The notes under the pieces were generated by a model. That model was not told the origin of the DNA. It saw nothing but the letters and a program-made list of their open reading frames with translations, and made no database searches. From the NCBI RefSeq assembly GCF_020177265.1, contig NZ_JAIVMC010000007.1, positions 268,987-332,986 on the forward strand: DNA of 64,000 nucleotides, given 5' to 3'. Position 1 is the stretch's first letter. Each line of letters starts with the position of its first letter. Positions 63,881-64,000 of the stretch are shown here, piece after piece. This stretch comes from Pseudooceanicola marinus (GTDB lineage: Bacteria > Pseudomonadota > Alphaproteobacteria > Rhodobacterales > Rhodobacteraceae). A program made the translations under genes and the position numbers.

Positions 63881-64000
63881 GTCTAGGGTCAGGACTCATA
63901 GCCAGTAAATAACGAGGGCTGCGAGGGCGATGGCTGACAGGAAGACTTTCGGGCATCTGTCGTATCGGGTCGCCACACGCCGCCAATCCTTCAGCCTGCC
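63881..64000. mobile_element. IS5-family (IS427-like) insertion sequence, one end
   Basis: The element end is near 63881-63892, where CTAGGGTCAGGACTC resembles an IS427-type terminal repeat next to a CTAG-like target. The transposase tail follows. The other end is outside the window. Confidence 0.6.
63896..64000 (-). CDS. IS5-family transposase, C-terminal end (cut by window edge)
   Basis: The last 34 codons read GRLKDWRRVATRYDRCPKV then FLSAIALAALVIYWL, typical of the DDE transposase tail of IS5/IS427-type elements. The rest lies outside the window. Confidence 0.85.
   Translation of the reverse strand, partial: GRLKDWRRVATRYDRCPKVFLSAIALAALVIYWL

Overview
The window is high-GC DNA from an alphaproteobacterium, most likely Rhodobacterales (Roseobacter/Paracoccus type). 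The signs are aa3-type ctaD beside a small c-type cytochrome, the block NDUFA12-like/mlaD/DUF2155/aat/accC/accB, a GapR (DUF2312) protein, an ScfR-type XRE regulator and the predominance of alphaproteobacterial protein families. No rRNA or CRISPR array was seen. All assignments come from reading the sequence; no searches were run.

Layout. (1) 1-16 kb is core chromosome: ctaD (3' end outside the window), cytochrome c, lipB, a secreted peptidoglycan-binding-like protein, tRNA-Leu(GAG), an MFS transporter, tesB, a DUF1045 protein, clpP-clpX, ridA, the NDUFA12-like gene, mlaD, a DUF2155 gene, aat, accB-accC and a PRC-barrel protein. (2) 16-30 kb looks like a carboxylate/acetate module: acs, a five-gene Liv-type ABC transporter, a divergent ScfR-type regulator, a lone receiver protein, a two-TM protein, a sodium/solute-symporter-histidine-kinase fusion of CrbS type and an orphan FliM/N-like protein. 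(3) 30-35 kb holds small conserved genes, GapR, an orphan Fe-type ABC permease and tRNA-Thr(TGT).

(4) 34.9-44.6 kb is an integrated element placed next to tRNA-Thr. It has an integrase, an excisionase-like gene, a leftward operon of about ten tightly overlapping genes (including a second GapR-like protein and a DnaN-like sliding clamp), a divergent CI/Cro-like switch with 17-bp palindromic operators, and a rightward replication module. The O-like gene of that module carries seven CCGTGTCCG repeats that look like an origin. No capsid, terminase or lysis genes were found, so it is a satellite-like element or a prophage remnant. (5) 44.6-49 kb is accessory DNA with a membrane/nuclease-like protein and a two-gene operon with its own inverted-repeat operator.

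(6) 49-59.2 kb is a catabolic cluster: LysR regulator, dipeptide-type ABC transporter (SBP, B, C, D, F), two FAD amino-acid-oxidase-like enzymes, a RidA protein and an FMN alpha-hydroxy-acid dehydrogenase relative whose catalytic His is Tyr. (7) 59.2-64 kb is low-GC accessory DNA with a P-loop NTPase, a trypsin-like protease next to a small trypco/Pepco-like protein (a candidate conflict system), two small orphans and the end of an IS5-family transposase. Degenerate GACATTCGCTGCG repeats occur only in the gene-free gaps of regions 5 and 7.
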